From RGIG8306 sp964566025 (GTDB lineage Bacteria; Bacillota; Clostridia; Lachnospirales; Lachnospiraceae): 64,000 nucleotides of DNA. Positions 9,490 to 18,087 of this stretch are shown here, piece by piece. Location of the stretch: assembly GCA_964566025.1 (NCBI GenBank), contig CAZMHF010000002.1, forward strand, positions 27,223 to 91,222, read 5' to 3'. The position numbers and the translations under genes are program-made. The notes beneath the pieces were generated by a model. The model did not search any database. It saw nothing but the letters and a program-made list of their open reading frames with translations, and was not told the DNA's origin. Position 1 is the stretch's first letter; every line of letters starts with the position of its first letter.

Positions 9490-9987
9490 CTATTTGCGGT
9501 ACTTTTCTACAATGCCTGCTACATCATCAACGCCTAAACGACCATATACTTCGTCGTTCACCATCAATACTGGGGCAAGGCCACAAGCACCTACACAACG
9601 GCATGAGTCAAGCGAAAATCTACCATCTTCTGAGCACTCGCCATTTGCAATGCCTAGTATCTCGGACAACTTATCAAATAAGTTTCCTGCTCCCTTAACA
9701 TAGCAAGCTGTGCCAAGGCAAACTGAGAATTGGTATTCTCCCTTAGGTTGCAATGAAAACTGAGAGTAAAATGTGGCGATACCATAGATCTTTTCTAGTG
9801 GTATACCTGTTTCATCTGAAATGATTGTCTGAACTTCAATTGGAAGATATCCATAGATATCTTGTGCCTTTTGCATAATCGCCATAAGAGCACCCTTATC
9901 TCCTACATGTTCAGCAATAATTTGTTTTAAAGCTGCTTCCTGAGCATCTGTTCCCTGAAATGGGACGCTTGGTTTCGTGAAAGCCAT
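9490..9987 (-). CDS. hndA: NuoE-like [2Fe-2S] subunit of the hydrogenase
   Basis: A 165-residue thioredoxin-like [2Fe-2S] subunit related to NuoE of complex I and HydC/HndA of hydrogenases. The cluster ligands are in CLGTAC and, about 40 residues on, CRCVGAC. The preceding helical domain (IMQKAQDIYGYLP and YGIATFYSQF) is typical of the family. A longer frame starts at 10017, but AGGAGG at 10000-9995 is 7 nt before the ATG at 9987, which gives MAFTKPSVPF and is preferred. It is the first gene of the operon and reads away from the 166-bp control region shared with the sensory module. Confidence 0.93.
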   Translation of the reverse strand: MAFTKPSVPFQGTDAQEAALKQIIAEHVGDKGALMAIMQKAQDIYGYLPIEVQTIISDETGIPLEKIYGIATFYSQFSLQPKGEYQFSVCLGTACYVKGAGNLFDKLSEILGIANGECSEDGRFSLDSCRCVGACGLAPVLMVNDEVYGRLGVDDVAGIVEKYRK

Positions 9988-10060
9988 TTTCAAACCTCCT
10001 AACTGGTCATTGTACATACTCTAGTATAGTAACATATTCTTTTTTAAAAAGCTATATTAA

Positions 10061-10077
10061 CGTTAAATATTTATCAA
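10061..10077. promoter_or_regulatory. Rex-like operator candidate in divergent control region
   Basis: The sequence GTTAAATATTTATCAA resembles the Rex consensus TTGTTAA-N4-TTAACAA. The right half site differs at one position and the left at two, and the spacer is ATAT. It lies midway between the hydrogenase operon and the DRTGG/sensory hydrogenase operon. Rex is the NADH/NAD-sensing repressor of fermentation genes in Firmicutes, so a site here would be logical. Pattern match by eye only. Confidence 0.4.
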
Positions 10078-10153
10078 GAGAATATTGATTATTTTTCAGT
10101 ACAATGTTATTCTATAAATAGGAAATAAGAATACGAATTAGCGAGGTATTTGT

Positions 10154-10555
10154 ATGACAATAAGAGGCGTTCAAGACATTTTGAAAGCAAAATGCTTAAG
10201 TGGAGCCGAATTGTTAGATTCCGAGGTAAAAAGCGCCTGCGGTTCTGACATGATGAGTGATGTGTTAGCCTTTACGAAAGACCATTCCGTATTGCTAACA
10301 GGTTTATGCAATCCACAAGTGATTCGCACAGTTGAATTACTTGATATTGTATGTATCGTTTTTGTACGCGGAAAAAAACCAGATGATATGTTACTTGATA
10401 TGGCGAAGGAGCGTTCGATCGTCATTCTTTCTACTGGTCATCGTATGTACTCTGCCTGTGGTTTATTATACTGCGCAGGTCTAACTGGCGGAAGCATGCC
10501 AAACAATATGCAAGGCGAAGCACCAGATATGACAGGAGGAGGTACCCATGAATGA
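10154..10555 (+). CDS. DRTGG-domain protein of sensory hydrogenase module
   Basis: A 133-residue protein matching the small DRTGG fold: an N-terminal segment (IRGVQDILKAKCLSG), then a strand pattern (SVLLTGLCNPQVIRTVELLDIVCIVFVRGK) and the end SIVILSTGHRMYSACGLLYCAGL. DRTGG domains occur in phosphotransacetylase and CBS proteins and as free units in clostridial hydrogenase loci; the ligand is unknown. It overlaps the next gene by 8 nt, so the two are translationally coupled. It is the first gene of the plus-strand set reading away from hndA. Involvement in sensing is inferred from its neighbours. Confidence 0.75.
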   Translation: MTIRGVQDILKAKCLSGAELLDSEVKSACGSDMMSDVLAFTKDHSVLLTGLCNPQVIRTVELLDIVCIVFVRGKKPDDMLLDMAKERSIVILSTGHRMYSACGLLYCAGLTGGSMPNNMQGEAPDMTGGGTHE

Positions 10556-10979
10556 TGCCGAAATCATAAAATTACATTACACTATATCAAAAGATGATTT
10601 TTCTCGTGCTGGAGAAGCCAGCGCCGACGTTAAAAGCAAGCTTCGTCAACTTGGCATCGATGCAACTGCTATCCGAAAAGTTGCTATTGCTATGTATGAA
10701 GGCGAGATCAATATGGTGATCCATGCAAATGGTGGTGTCATTGATGTAGAGATTACGCCAGAGAGCATTATTATGGAGCTTCATGATTCTGGCCCTGGTA
10801 TTCCCGATATTGAAAAAGCACTTCAAGAAGGCTTTTCAACCGCCCCTGATGCCGTTCGTTCACTAGGCTTTGGCGCTGGCATGGGTCTTCCAAATATGAA
10901 GCGTTATACCGATCGAATGGATATTGATACTGAAATTGGTGTTGGCACCAAAATCAAAATGCTCGTATATATAGGATAA
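10548..10979 (+). CDS. RsbT/SpoIIAB-like serine kinase-type ATPase
   Basis: A 143-residue stand-alone GHKL ATPase of the anti-sigma-factor kinase type. It shows the N-box region (AIRKVAIAMYEGEINMVIHA), G1 box LHDSGPGIPD and G2 region LGFGAGMGLPNMKRY, ending GVGTKIKMLVYIG. Members phosphorylate serine on STAS-type partners, but no STAS gene is present here. It overlaps the DRTGG gene by 8 nt and precedes the hydrogenase-like gene by 22 nt. Together with the GHKL protein in the divergent operon it gives two ATPases flanking the promoters. A signalling role is inferred. Confidence 0.82.
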   Translation: MNDAEIIKLHYTISKDDFSRAGEASADVKSKLRQLGIDATAIRKVAIAMYEGEINMVIHANGGVIDVEITPESIIMELHDSGPGIPDIEKALQEGFSTAPDAVRSLGFGAGMGLPNMKRYTDRMDIDTEIGVGTKIKMLVYIG

Positions 10980-11001
10980 GAAAGTATAGTAGGCGAATTA
11001 T

Positions 11002-12393
11002 ATGGATAAATTTTATCACAGCGTTCGTCTCGATCCCGATTTATGCAAGGGATGTATTAATTGCATTAAAAGATGTCCCACAGAAGCAATTAGGGTTCGA
11101 AACGGAAAAGCAATTATTAATGAAAAATTCTGCATTGATTGCGGTGAATGCATTCGTGTTTGCCCCCATCATGCAAAACTAGCCACTTATGACAAGCTAG
11201 ACCTAATTCATAACTACGACTATGCTATTGCATTACCAGCACCTTCATTGTATAGCCAGTTCAACAACCTAGAAGATGTGAATATCGTGCTTCGTGCATT
11301 AAAGAAAATGGGATTCGATGATGTATATGAAGTAAGTGCTGCCGCCGAGATTGTCTCAGAGGCTACTCGAAATTATATGAAGGATGATTCTCATCTGCTT
11401 CCCGTTATCAGCACAGCTTGCCCTTCTGTTGTGCGCTTAATTCGTGTGCGTTTCCCTAATTTGATACCACACTTATTGCCGCTTAACCCTCCCGTTGAAG
11501 TGGCTGCCGAAGTGGCACTTGAAAAAGCCCTAAAAGAAACGGGATTACCACGCGAAAAAATCGGCATATTTTTCATTTCACCTTGCCCATCAAAAGTTAC
11601 TTACGTAAAAAGCCCATTGGGAATTGAAAAAAGCGAAATCGATCATGTATTAGCGATCAAGGATATTTACCCTCCTCTTCTATCTTATATGAAAGCCGTT
11701 GAAGAAGATACGAAAGAACTTAGTCATTCTGGTATGGTAGGCATTAGCTGGGGACGAAGCGGTGGTGAAGCGAGTGGTTTATTTAGCGATAGCTACTTAG
11801 CAGCTGATGGTATCGAAAATGTCATTCGTGTCCTAGAGGATTTGGAAGATGAAAAATTCTCAAATCTAAAATTTATCGAGTTAAATGCCTGTAGTGGTGG
11901 TTGTGTCGGCGGTGTCCTAACTGTCGAAAATCCTTACGTGGCAGAAGTCAAATTAAAAAAACTACGAAAATATCTACCTGTTTCACGCAACTATATCGAG
12001 CACGGACAGCTCTCTGACGATATTATTCAATGGTCCTCAAAAGTTATCTTTGAGCCAGTTTTTAATTTAGGCAATACATTGGCCGAAAGTTTTAGTCGTC
12101 TAAAACAGGTCGAGCGCTTATGCAAAAAACTCCCTGGTCTTGATTGCGGTTCTTGTGGTGCGCCGACATGCAAATCGCTTGCCGAGGACATCGTGCGTGG
12201 CAATGCCAACGAACAAAGCTGCGTTTATTATTTACGTGAAAGCTTCCACAAGCTTGCACTTGATGTAAATGAAATTGTTTCAAATATTTATGCAGAGGGT
12301 GACTATGACCAAGCCACCATTCATATGCTTATGGAATACATTCGTCGCTTATCAGAAGATTTAACAGAATTAGATAAGCACGACGAAGAATAG
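11002..12393 (+). CDS. Putative sensory [FeFe] hydrogenase (HydS-like)
   Basis: A 463-residue hydrogenase-related protein. The N-terminus has two [4Fe-4S] motifs (CKGCINCIKRCP, CIDCGECIRVCP). The H-cluster-like domain carries STACPSV near residue 137, ISPCPSK near 193 and NACSGGCVGG near 295. The Cys that donates protons in catalytic enzymes is Ala here, a substitution known from sensory-type hydrogenases. The C-terminus has a further Cys cluster (LDCGSCGAPTCKSLAEDI) typical of an extra Fe-S domain. It lacks the [2Fe-2S] and His/Cys N-terminal domains of HndD. Its neighbours are ATPase, DRTGG and PHP genes, which fits a sensing rather than bulk H2 role. No PAS domain is present, so it is closer to the group often called D than to PAS-bearing group C. 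Confidence 0.85.
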   Translation: MDKFYHSVRLDPDLCKGCINCIKRCPTEAIRVRNGKAIINEKFCIDCGECIRVCPHHAKLATYDKLDLIHNYDYAIALPAPSLYSQFNNLEDVNIVLRALKKMGFDDVYEVSAAAEIVSEATRNYMKDDSHLLPVISTACPSVVRLIRVRFPNLIPHLLPLNPPVEVAAEVALEKALKETGLPREKIGIFFISPCPSKVTYVKSPLGIEKSEIDHVLAIKDIYPPLLSYMKAVEEDTKELSHSGMVGISWGRSGGEASGLFSDSYLAADGIENVIRVLEDLEDEKFSNLKFIELNACSGGCVGGVLTVENPYVAEVKLKKLRKYLPVSRNYIEHGQLSDDIIQWSSKVIFEPVFNLGNTLAESFSRLKQVERLCKKLPGLDCGSCGAPTCKSLAEDIVRGNANEQSCVYYLRESFHKLALDVNEIVSNIYAEGDYDQATIHMLMEYIRRLSEDLTELDKHDEE

Positions 12394-12401
12394 GAGATTT
12401 T

Positions 12402-12731
12402 ATGACTGTCCAAGAATTAATCGATCTATTTATGTTTGAACCTGTCATTATTGCAAAAGATACGACACATTCGATTGACGAAGTGTTTTGCTGTGACTTA
12501 TTGAGCGTGGCGATGGGAAGAGCACCTGCAAAAAGCGCCTGGGTTACGGTTATGGGCAATATGAACACTCTTGCTGTTGCTTCATTGGCTGACGTATCTT
12601 GCATTATCCTTGCCGAAGATGCCGCTTTGGATGCCCCTTCAAAAGAAAAGGCCATTTCGCAGGACATTACTGTTTTGAAAACGTCTTTACCTATTTTCAA
12701 AGCAGCGCTTTCTATTCACGAAAAACTATGA
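12402..12731 (+). CDS. Second DRTGG-like small protein
   Basis: A 109-residue protein of the same broad kind as the first gene of this set: an N-terminal MTVQELIDLFMFEPVI followed by AWVTVMGNMNTLAVASL and DVSCIILAE, a pattern seen in DRTGG or HPr-kinase N-terminal-like domains. Its stop overlaps the start of the PHP gene as ATGA, so they are coupled. Function unknown; position ties it to the hydrogenase sensing set. It may bind a nucleotide or form a complex with the first DRTGG protein. Confidence 0.65.
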   Translation: MTVQELIDLFMFEPVIIAKDTTHSIDEVFCCDLLSVAMGRAPAKSAWVTVMGNMNTLAVASLADVSCIILAEDAALDAPSKEKAISQDITVLKTSLPIFKAALSIHEKL

Positions 12732-13453
12732 TTCAAGCCTATTATGATTTGCATATCCATTCTTGTCTCTCCCCTTGCGGTGATGACGAGATGACACCTG
12801 CCAATATTATCGGCATGGCATTTATTAAGGGGCTTAATATAATCGCTCTAACAGACCATAATTCTTGCAAAAACTGCCCTGCTATTATGGAGCTTGCAAA
12901 AGAATATGGTGTTATTGTGGTGCCTGGCATGGAGCTATGTACAAGTGAAGAAGTGCATGTTGTTTGCCTATTTCCTACCCTTGAAAAAGCAATGGCATTT
13001 GACTCATATGTGACATCACAATCAATCCCCTTTCCAAACAATGCTGATATTTTTGGAAAACAACAAATCTATAATGCACAAGATGAAATCTGTGGCGAAG
13101 AAACTAATTTATTAATCAATGCTACGAATATTTCGATTGATTCCGTATGGGATTTAGTGTCCTCTTATGATGGTGTGATGCTTCCTGCTCATATTGATAA
13201 ATCATCAAATAGTCTATTATTCAATTTGGGTTTTGTACCACCTACTAGCCAATTTCGTTCTTTTGAATTGGCCGATTTATCAACGCTTCACAAAGTTCGC
13301 GAAAGCAACCCTTATCTTGAAGATTGCCACGTGTTATGCAATTCAGATGCACATTATCTCGACAAAATTCATGAGGCAAGCTACTCCATTCTTTTAGAAG
13401 AGTTGACACCAACCGCACTAATTAATTACTTAAGACAAACCGCTGAAGTCTAG
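12728..13453 (+). CDS. PHP-domain metal-dependent phosphoesterase
   Basis: A 241-residue PHP-family hydrolase. Metal-binding motifs are in order: DLHIHSCLSPCG (HxH), ALTDHNS, GMELCTSEEVHVVCLF, LPAHIDKSS and NSDAHYLDKI. A longer frame opens at 12599, but the ATG at 12728 overlaps the stop of the preceding gene (ATGA) and places the HxH motif near the N-terminus as the family requires, so it is chosen. The substrate is unknown; family members act on phosphoesters such as nucleotides or histidinol phosphate. It is the last gene of the sensory set and may turn over a signal molecule, which is inference. Confidence 0.85.
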   Translation: MIQAYYDLHIHSCLSPCGDDEMTPANIIGMAFIKGLNIIALTDHNSCKNCPAIMELAKEYGVIVVPGMELCTSEEVHVVCLFPTLEKAMAFDSYVTSQSIPFPNNADIFGKQQIYNAQDEICGEETNLLINATNISIDSVWDLVSSYDGVMLPAHIDKSSNSLLFNLGFVPPTSQFRSFELADLSTLHKVRESNPYLEDCHVLCNSDAHYLDKIHEASYSILLEELTPTALINYLRQTAEV

Positions 13454-13544
13454 TTATAGTTTTTGCCTATATCTAACCATTGTTTATTAGAATATTACTT
13501 TTGAAAACATTCATGCTATAGTAAATCAGAAATGGAGGTATTTT

Positions 13545-14411
13545 ATGAAAATCAGCGAGATTCTAACACACAAACAACCTATGTTATCCTTTGAAGTCTT
13601 TCCACCAAAAAAAGAGGCTCAAAATTCGGATGTCGAAGCAGCTGTTGATAAAATAGCTGCCCTCTCTCCTTCTTTTATGAGTGTAACGTATGGTGCTGCT
13701 GGCGGAACAAAAGACAAAACAGTTTCTATTGCTTCCCATATTCAAAACGATCTTTCTGTAACGGCACTTGCACACCTTACCTGTATAAATTCCTCAAAAG
13801 AAACCATTGCAAATCAAGTGAATTTACTAAAAGAACATAACATTCAAAATATATTAGCACTGCGTGGCGATGTCATTCCAGGTCAAAAAAACATTTTATC
13901 GGATTACGAACATGCCGACCAACTAATTGCCGACATTAAAAAAATGGGCGATTTTTGTATCGGTGGAGCATGCTATCCTGAAACACATGTCGAATCGGCC
14001 AATACGATGGATGATATGTATTACTTAAAGAAAAAAGTCGATACGGGATGTGATTTTCTTACCACACAAATGTTTTTCGACAATCAAATTTTCTACACCT
14101 ATATGTACAAATTGCGTGATGCTGGCATCCAAATTCCTATTATTCCTGGTATTATGCCTGTGACAAATGCCGCACAACTCAAAAGAATATTTATGCTTTC
14201 TGGCACAAAGCTCCCTGCTCGTTTCAAGGCAATTATTGATCGTTTTGGTGATAATCCAAAGGCGATGAGCCAAGCTGGTATCGCGTATGCTACCGAACAG
14301 ATTATTGACCTATTCGCCAATGGCGTCAATGCCATTCATGTTTATTCCATGAATAAGCCTTATATTGCTGAAAAAATTAGCGAAAATTTATCTGATATTA
14401 TTGTGAATTGA
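13545..14411 (+). CDS. metF: 5,10-methylenetetrahydrofolate reductase
   Basis: Reduces methylene-THF to methyl-THF, the methyl donor for methionine synthase. The 288-residue TIM-barrel protein shows MLSFEVFPPKKE at the N-terminus, the SVTYGAAGG segment, the LALRGD motif (Asp near FMN), GGACYPETH and TTQMFFDN, then a PIIPGIMPV strand, all hallmarks of the family. AATGGAGGT precedes the ATG. It is followed 7 nt later by the B12-reactivation gene, so it begins a methionine operon. No S-box or T-box leader fits in the 91-nt upstream gap. Confidence 0.95.
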   Translation: MKISEILTHKQPMLSFEVFPPKKEAQNSDVEAAVDKIAALSPSFMSVTYGAAGGTKDKTVSIASHIQNDLSVTALAHLTCINSSKETIANQVNLLKEHNIQNILALRGDVIPGQKNILSDYEHADQLIADIKKMGDFCIGGACYPETHVESANTMDDMYYLKKKVDTGCDFLTTQMFFDNQIFYTYMYKLRDAGIQIPIIPGIMPVTNAAQLKRIFMLSGTKLPARFKAIIDRFGDNPKAMSQAGIAYATEQIIDLFANGVNAIHVYSMNKPYIAEKISENLSDIIVN

Positions 14412-14418
14412 GGTTTTT

Positions 14419-15093
14419 ATGCTTTGTGAATTAACACCCTATTCCATTGGGGTTGCATTCTTGAAAATTGATTTATCCCAAATCTATCGCTATCTTGGGA
14501 TGCCAACGATTACCTATGACGAACAAATAGAGGCGAATATAACTCGATTATTGCCTCTATTTATTTCTTCCCTAAATCCAAAAGGTGTATTTCGTAGCCA
14601 TACCCTTTCCATTGCTAACGACGATGTATTGTTTGTTGATACGACATTTCATAGTCATCATTTAGCTTGTCATTTGGCAAATTGTCATAAGGCTTATTTA
14701 CTTGCTTGTACACTCGGTTCATCAATCGACAAGCTACTTGCGCGCTTTTCTTTGTTATCTCCATCCGATACGTTGATTTTGCAAGCACTCTCTACGATTT
14801 ACATTGAGGCTGTTGCCGATCACTTTCAAGCACTTTTTGAAGAAAATGAACAACCCGCTTTTTCCTCATTGCGTTATAGCCCTGGTTATGGAGATCTTTC
14901 TCTTTCTTATCAAACGGATGTTTTTCGATTACTCTCTTGTGAGAAACGCATTCAATTAACCTTAAAAGATACACTAATTATGGCACCATCAAAGTCCATT
15001 ACAGCCTTTATCGGCTTTAGACATAATCATATTGATTCGCCCCATGCTTGTATAACATGCACGCATCCATGCGAATATCGAAAGGATTCATAA
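14419..15093 (+). CDS. Stand-alone methionine synthase activation-domain protein
   Basis: A 224-residue protein related to the C-terminal activation domain of B12-dependent methionine synthase, which binds SAM and permits reductive methylation of inactive cob(II)alamin. Features include the IYRYLGMPTITYDEQIE start, a central LACTLGSSID, a SLRYSPGYGDLSLSYQ segment holding the RxSPGYGD SAM-binding signature and a C-terminal CITCTHPCEY pair of CxxC-like Cys. The MetH downstream lacks this domain, so the protein most likely supplies it in trans. Start codon is 7 nt after metF and the stop overlaps metH as TAATG. Confidence 0.85.
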   Translation: MLCELTPYSIGVAFLKIDLSQIYRYLGMPTITYDEQIEANITRLLPLFISSLNPKGVFRSHTLSIANDDVLFVDTTFHSHHLACHLANCHKAYLLACTLGSSIDKLLARFSLLSPSDTLILQALSTIYIEAVADHFQALFEENEQPAFSSLRYSPGYGDLSLSYQTDVFRLLSCEKRIQLTLKDTLIMAPSKSITAFIGFRHNHIDSPHACITCTHPCEYRKDS

Positions 15094-17513
15094 TGAAACA
15101 AACTCCCCTATCTATCTTATCAAACAAGCACCTTTATTTTGATGGCGGTCTCGGAACACTTTTGCAAGAAAAAGGATTACAAGGCGGCGAGCTGCCTGAG
15201 CGATGGAACATTACAAATCCAGATTGCATTTTGGCGATTCATAAAGACTATTTATTAGCTGGTGCAAATATCATAAAAACCAATACATTTGGCGCAAATT
15301 CTTTAAAATTTGAAAACGAAGAAGAATTAGTGCTTATTATTCAATCGGCAATTTCTCTTGCAAAGCAAGCCATTGATGAAATTCATCTTGAAACAGGGCG
15401 CCCATTGGAAGAAATGTTTATCGCTTTTGATATAGGCCCGCTTGGAAAGCTTCTAAAGCCGCTTGGTGACTTAGCTTTTGAGGATGCTATTCGCATTTTT
15501 TCAAACAGTATTTCCATTGCCTCTACTATGGGAATTGATGCTATTTTAATAGAAACGCTCAATGACACATATGAGGCGAAGGCTGCCATTCTCGCTGCCA
15601 AAGAATGTTGTGATGTGCCACTTTTTGTGACAACCGTTTATGATGAAGATGCAAAGCTTTTGACAGGTGGTACGCCAGCTAGCGTTGTGCCTCTATTAGA
15701 AGGCTTAGGCGTAGACGCACTCGGTATTAATTGTAGCCTCGGGCCTTTGGCGATGTTGCCTATTATAAAAGAGCTTGAACGCTACTGTTCGCTTCCCCTT
15801 ATTGCCAATCCAAATGCAGGTCTTCCACACGTAGAAAATGGTGTAACATCTTTTGATGTAGATCCGAATACATTTGCCACACAAATGAAGGAGTTGGCCA
15901 ATGCAGGAGCCGTAATATGTGGAGGCTGTTGTGGAACGACGCCAGCCCATATTAAAGAAATGATTAATGTGCTTGATAGCGTAGCACTCTTTCCAACAAC
16001 AAAAAAACAACACACTATGGTAACGTCCTCTATGTGTGCCGTTGATTTATCAAGCAAACCTATTTTAATTGGCGAGCGAATCAACCCTACTGGTAAAAAA
16101 CGCTTCAAGGAAGCACTTCGCGCCAATGATTTATCGTATATTCTTAATGAAGCCCTCTCTCAAGTAGATGCCAATGCGCATATATTAGATGTCAATGTTG
16201 GGCTTCCAGAAATCGATGAAGCAAGCATGCTTTCTAATACGATTTCCATGTTACAAGCAACGATTGATACCCCCTTACAAATTGATACGTCAAATCATAT
16301 AGCAATGGAGCAGGCGCTTCGACTATATAATGGTATCCCTTTGATAAATTCCGTCAATGGCAAGGAAAGCGAAATGCAAGCCATTTTCCCACTCATCAAA
16401 AAATACGGCGGTATTGTTGTCGCACTTTGTCTTGATGAAGATGGTATTCCTGAAACTAGCGCAGGCAGATTGGCAATTGCTAAACGGATCTATCAAACGG
16501 CTATGCAATTTGGGATTCCACGTCATCATATTCTAATTGATGCGCTTTGTATGACCGTAAGCTCCAATCCGAAAGCAGCATTAGTGACATTAGAAACCGT
16601 AAGCAACATTAAAGCAGAGGGTGGTCTTACGATTCTTGGCGTGTCCAATATTTCTTTTGGACTTCCCAATCGTGATTTAATTAATTCTACGTTTTTTACA
16701 TTGGCACTACAAGCTGGACTTAGTTGTGCCATAATTAATCCACATTCTGCCTCTATGATGAATGCCTATTATTCTTTTTTAGCGCTAACTAACCAAGACA
16801 AAAATTTCTTAGACTATATCAACCATAGCACAGCAACGATTCCTGATACAACAAAATCGCCTTCTTCCTCTATGCCTGTTACCAAAGAGGCAGCAAACAC
16901 GTTATGCTACGCAATTGAGCGAGGCTTAAAAGAAAAGGCCATTGCCCTTACACAAGAATTATTGCTCACAACAGAACCTCTTGTTATTATTGAGGATCAC
17001 ATTATGGTTGCTTTAAATCATGTTGGAGAAGCCTTCGAGAAAAAAACATTGTTCTTACCACAGCTTTTAATGAGTGCAGAAGCAGCCAAAGAAAGCTTTT
17101 CCATCATTCAGGAGAAGCTTTCAAAAGACGGCATTCAAACCAAAAGCAAGGGAACGATTGTGCTTGCTACTGTTAAAGGTGATATTCATGACATCGGTAA
17201 GAACATTGTGAAGATTCTATTAGAAAACTATGGATTTCATATTGTTGATTTAGGCAAAGACGTTGAGCCAGCCCTAATTGTTGAAGCAGCCAAACAACAC
17301 AACGTAAAGCTTATTGGCCTTAGTGCCTTAATGACAACGACCGTTGTTTATATGGAGGAAACCATTCGCCTTTTACAAGAAACGCTACCAACGATTAAGG
17401 TTATGGTTGGTGGTGCCGTTTTAACAGATGAATATGCCAAGCAAATCCATGCTGATTTTTATGGAAAAGACGCACTAAGCTCTGTTAGATATGCAACAGA
17501 GATTTATGAGTAA
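15093..17513 (+). CDS. metH: B12-dependent methionine synthase, short form
   Basis: Transfers a methyl group from methyl-THF to homocysteine through cobalamin. 806 residues from the ATG at 15093, which has AAAGGA 6 nt upstream and overlaps the previous stop (TAATG); the longer frame from 15048 lacks such a site. Domains: homocysteine-binding barrel (1-290) with zinc ligands in GINCSLG and GGCCGTTPAH; pterin-binding barrel (about 320-560) with IGERINPTGKKRFKEAL; four-helix cap (about 600-680); B12 domain with DIHDIGKNIV near 696 (His is the cobalt ligand), SALMTTT and VGGAVLT. The usual C-terminal activation domain is absent and encoded by the preceding gene. Confidence 0.95.
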   Translation: MKQTPLSILSNKHLYFDGGLGTLLQEKGLQGGELPERWNITNPDCILAIHKDYLLAGANIIKTNTFGANSLKFENEEELVLIIQSAISLAKQAIDEIHLETGRPLEEMFIAFDIGPLGKLLKPLGDLAFEDAIRIFSNSISIASTMGIDAILIETLNDTYEAKAAILAAKECCDVPLFVTTVYDEDAKLLTGGTPASVVPLLEGLGVDALGINCSLGPLAMLPIIKELERYCSLPLIANPNAGLPHVENGVTSFDVDPNTFATQMKELANAGAVICGGCCGTTPAHIKEMINVLDSVALFPTTKKQHTMVTSSMCAVDLSSKPILIGERINPTGKKRFKEALRANDLSYILNEALSQVDANAHILDVNVGLPEIDEASMLSNTISMLQATIDTPLQIDTSNHIAMEQALRLYNGIPLINSVNGKESEMQAIFPLIKKYGGIVVALCLDEDGIPETSAGRLAIAKRIYQTAMQFGIPRHHILIDALCMTVSSNPKAALVTLETVSNIKAEGGLTILGVSNISFGLPNRDLINSTFFTLALQAGLSCAIINPHSASMMNAYYSFLALTNQDKNFLDYINHSTATIPDTTKSPSSSMPVTKEAANTLCYAIERGLKEKAIALTQELLLTTEPLVIIEDHIMVALNHVGEAFEKKTLFLPQLLMSAEAAKESFSIIQEKLSKDGIQTKSKGTIVLATVKGDIHDIGKNIVKILLENYGFHIVDLGKDVEPALIVEAAKQHNVKLIGLSALMTTTVVYMEETIRLLQETLPTIKVMVGGAVLTDEYAKQIHADFYGKDALSSVRYATEIYE

Positions 17514-17548
17514 AAAAATTAATTCCAATGACTTACGTTTAGATATCA

Positions 17549-17589
17549 AAAAAAGCGTTGCAAATCTTATTGGTTTGCAACGCTTTTTT
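17549..17589 (+). terminator. Rho-independent terminator of the metF-metH operon
   Basis: AAAAAAGCGTTGCAAA pairs with TTTGCAACGCTTTTTT around a 9-nt loop, 35 nt after the metH stop. It also marks the left border of the accessory island. Confidence 0.9.
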
Positions 17590-17600
17590 ACTAATTGTCT

Positions 17601-17849
17601 TCAAGAACACATCCCCATACGGCTGTGAATTGTTTGAAACGGAATGCCTATTTCCTTTGACAGTTCACGTACTGACTTTTCGTGGAAATACAGTTCTTCA
17701 ATCAAACTTCGTTCCTCTGATGTAAGCTGATCCAATGCCGCATAAAGCTTATCATACAACAGCTTGTCCGCAACCGTATCTTCAACGGACGGCTGACTGC
17801 ATTTCACGTCAAAACCGTCTTCCAAAAATACATCAAGCGAGATGTTCAT
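17601..17849 (-). pseudogene. Sigma-70 region 4-like protein, truncated at C-terminus
   Basis: An 82-residue frame of the small sigma-like helix-turn-helix proteins found on Firmicute mobile elements. Residues 30-78 match region 4: ALDQLTSEERSLIEELYF, then KSVRELSKEIGIPFQTIH. Relatives continue beyond SRMG with a basic helix, but here the frame ends MCS-stop, just before the metH terminator, so the 3' end seems lost. It overlaps the end of an upstream partial frame. Best read as a mobile-element remnant at the island edge; a working truncated regulator cannot be excluded. Confidence 0.6.
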
Positions 17850-17952
17850 TTATTTTCTCAACAGCATCTACAAGAATCTCCATAACAATGGTATTTTTTC
17901 CTGATGTTACTACGATTAGCCTGCAATTATCGTATATTAGCCCATCAGAACA
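17833..17952 (-). pseudogene. 3' fragment of a mobile-element gene
   Basis: A 39-codon open frame without a convincing start, reading DGLIYDNCRLIVVTSGKN and ending VEKINEHLA-stop. The stop overlaps the start of the sigma-like gene, the usual tight packing of such element genes. It abuts, without a gap, the RTX remnant at 17953, so a recombination junction probably lies at 17952/17953. Family not recognised. Confidence 0.45.
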
Positions 17953-17996
17953 AGAAGCTGGTCTGTGATATGAACATCTTCTGTGCCAAAATTGTT
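17937..17996 (-). pseudogene. Remnant of a second RTX gene (C-terminal codons)
   Basis: Bases 17953-17994 match 21615-21656, the last codons of the intact RTX gene, at 41 of 42 positions. Translated it gives NFGTEDVHITDQLLV, identical to the intact secretion-signal tail, then diverges to LMG-stop. Nothing upstream of 17996 resembles the rest of the RTX gene. It is therefore the scar of a second copy or of a recombination that lost it. Confidence 0.8.
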
Positions 17997-18087
17997 CTAG
18001 TTTATGCTAATGCGCAAACTAGGTAAGCAAAAACAGTATATTTACGCTGTACAAATTTTAATATAAATCCCTCTTTTGTGCGGGAAC

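Noticed and set aside
13454..13544. SAM riboswitch or T-box before metF
   Set aside because: The 91-nt gap is too short and shows neither kink-turn nor specifier and anti-terminator features.
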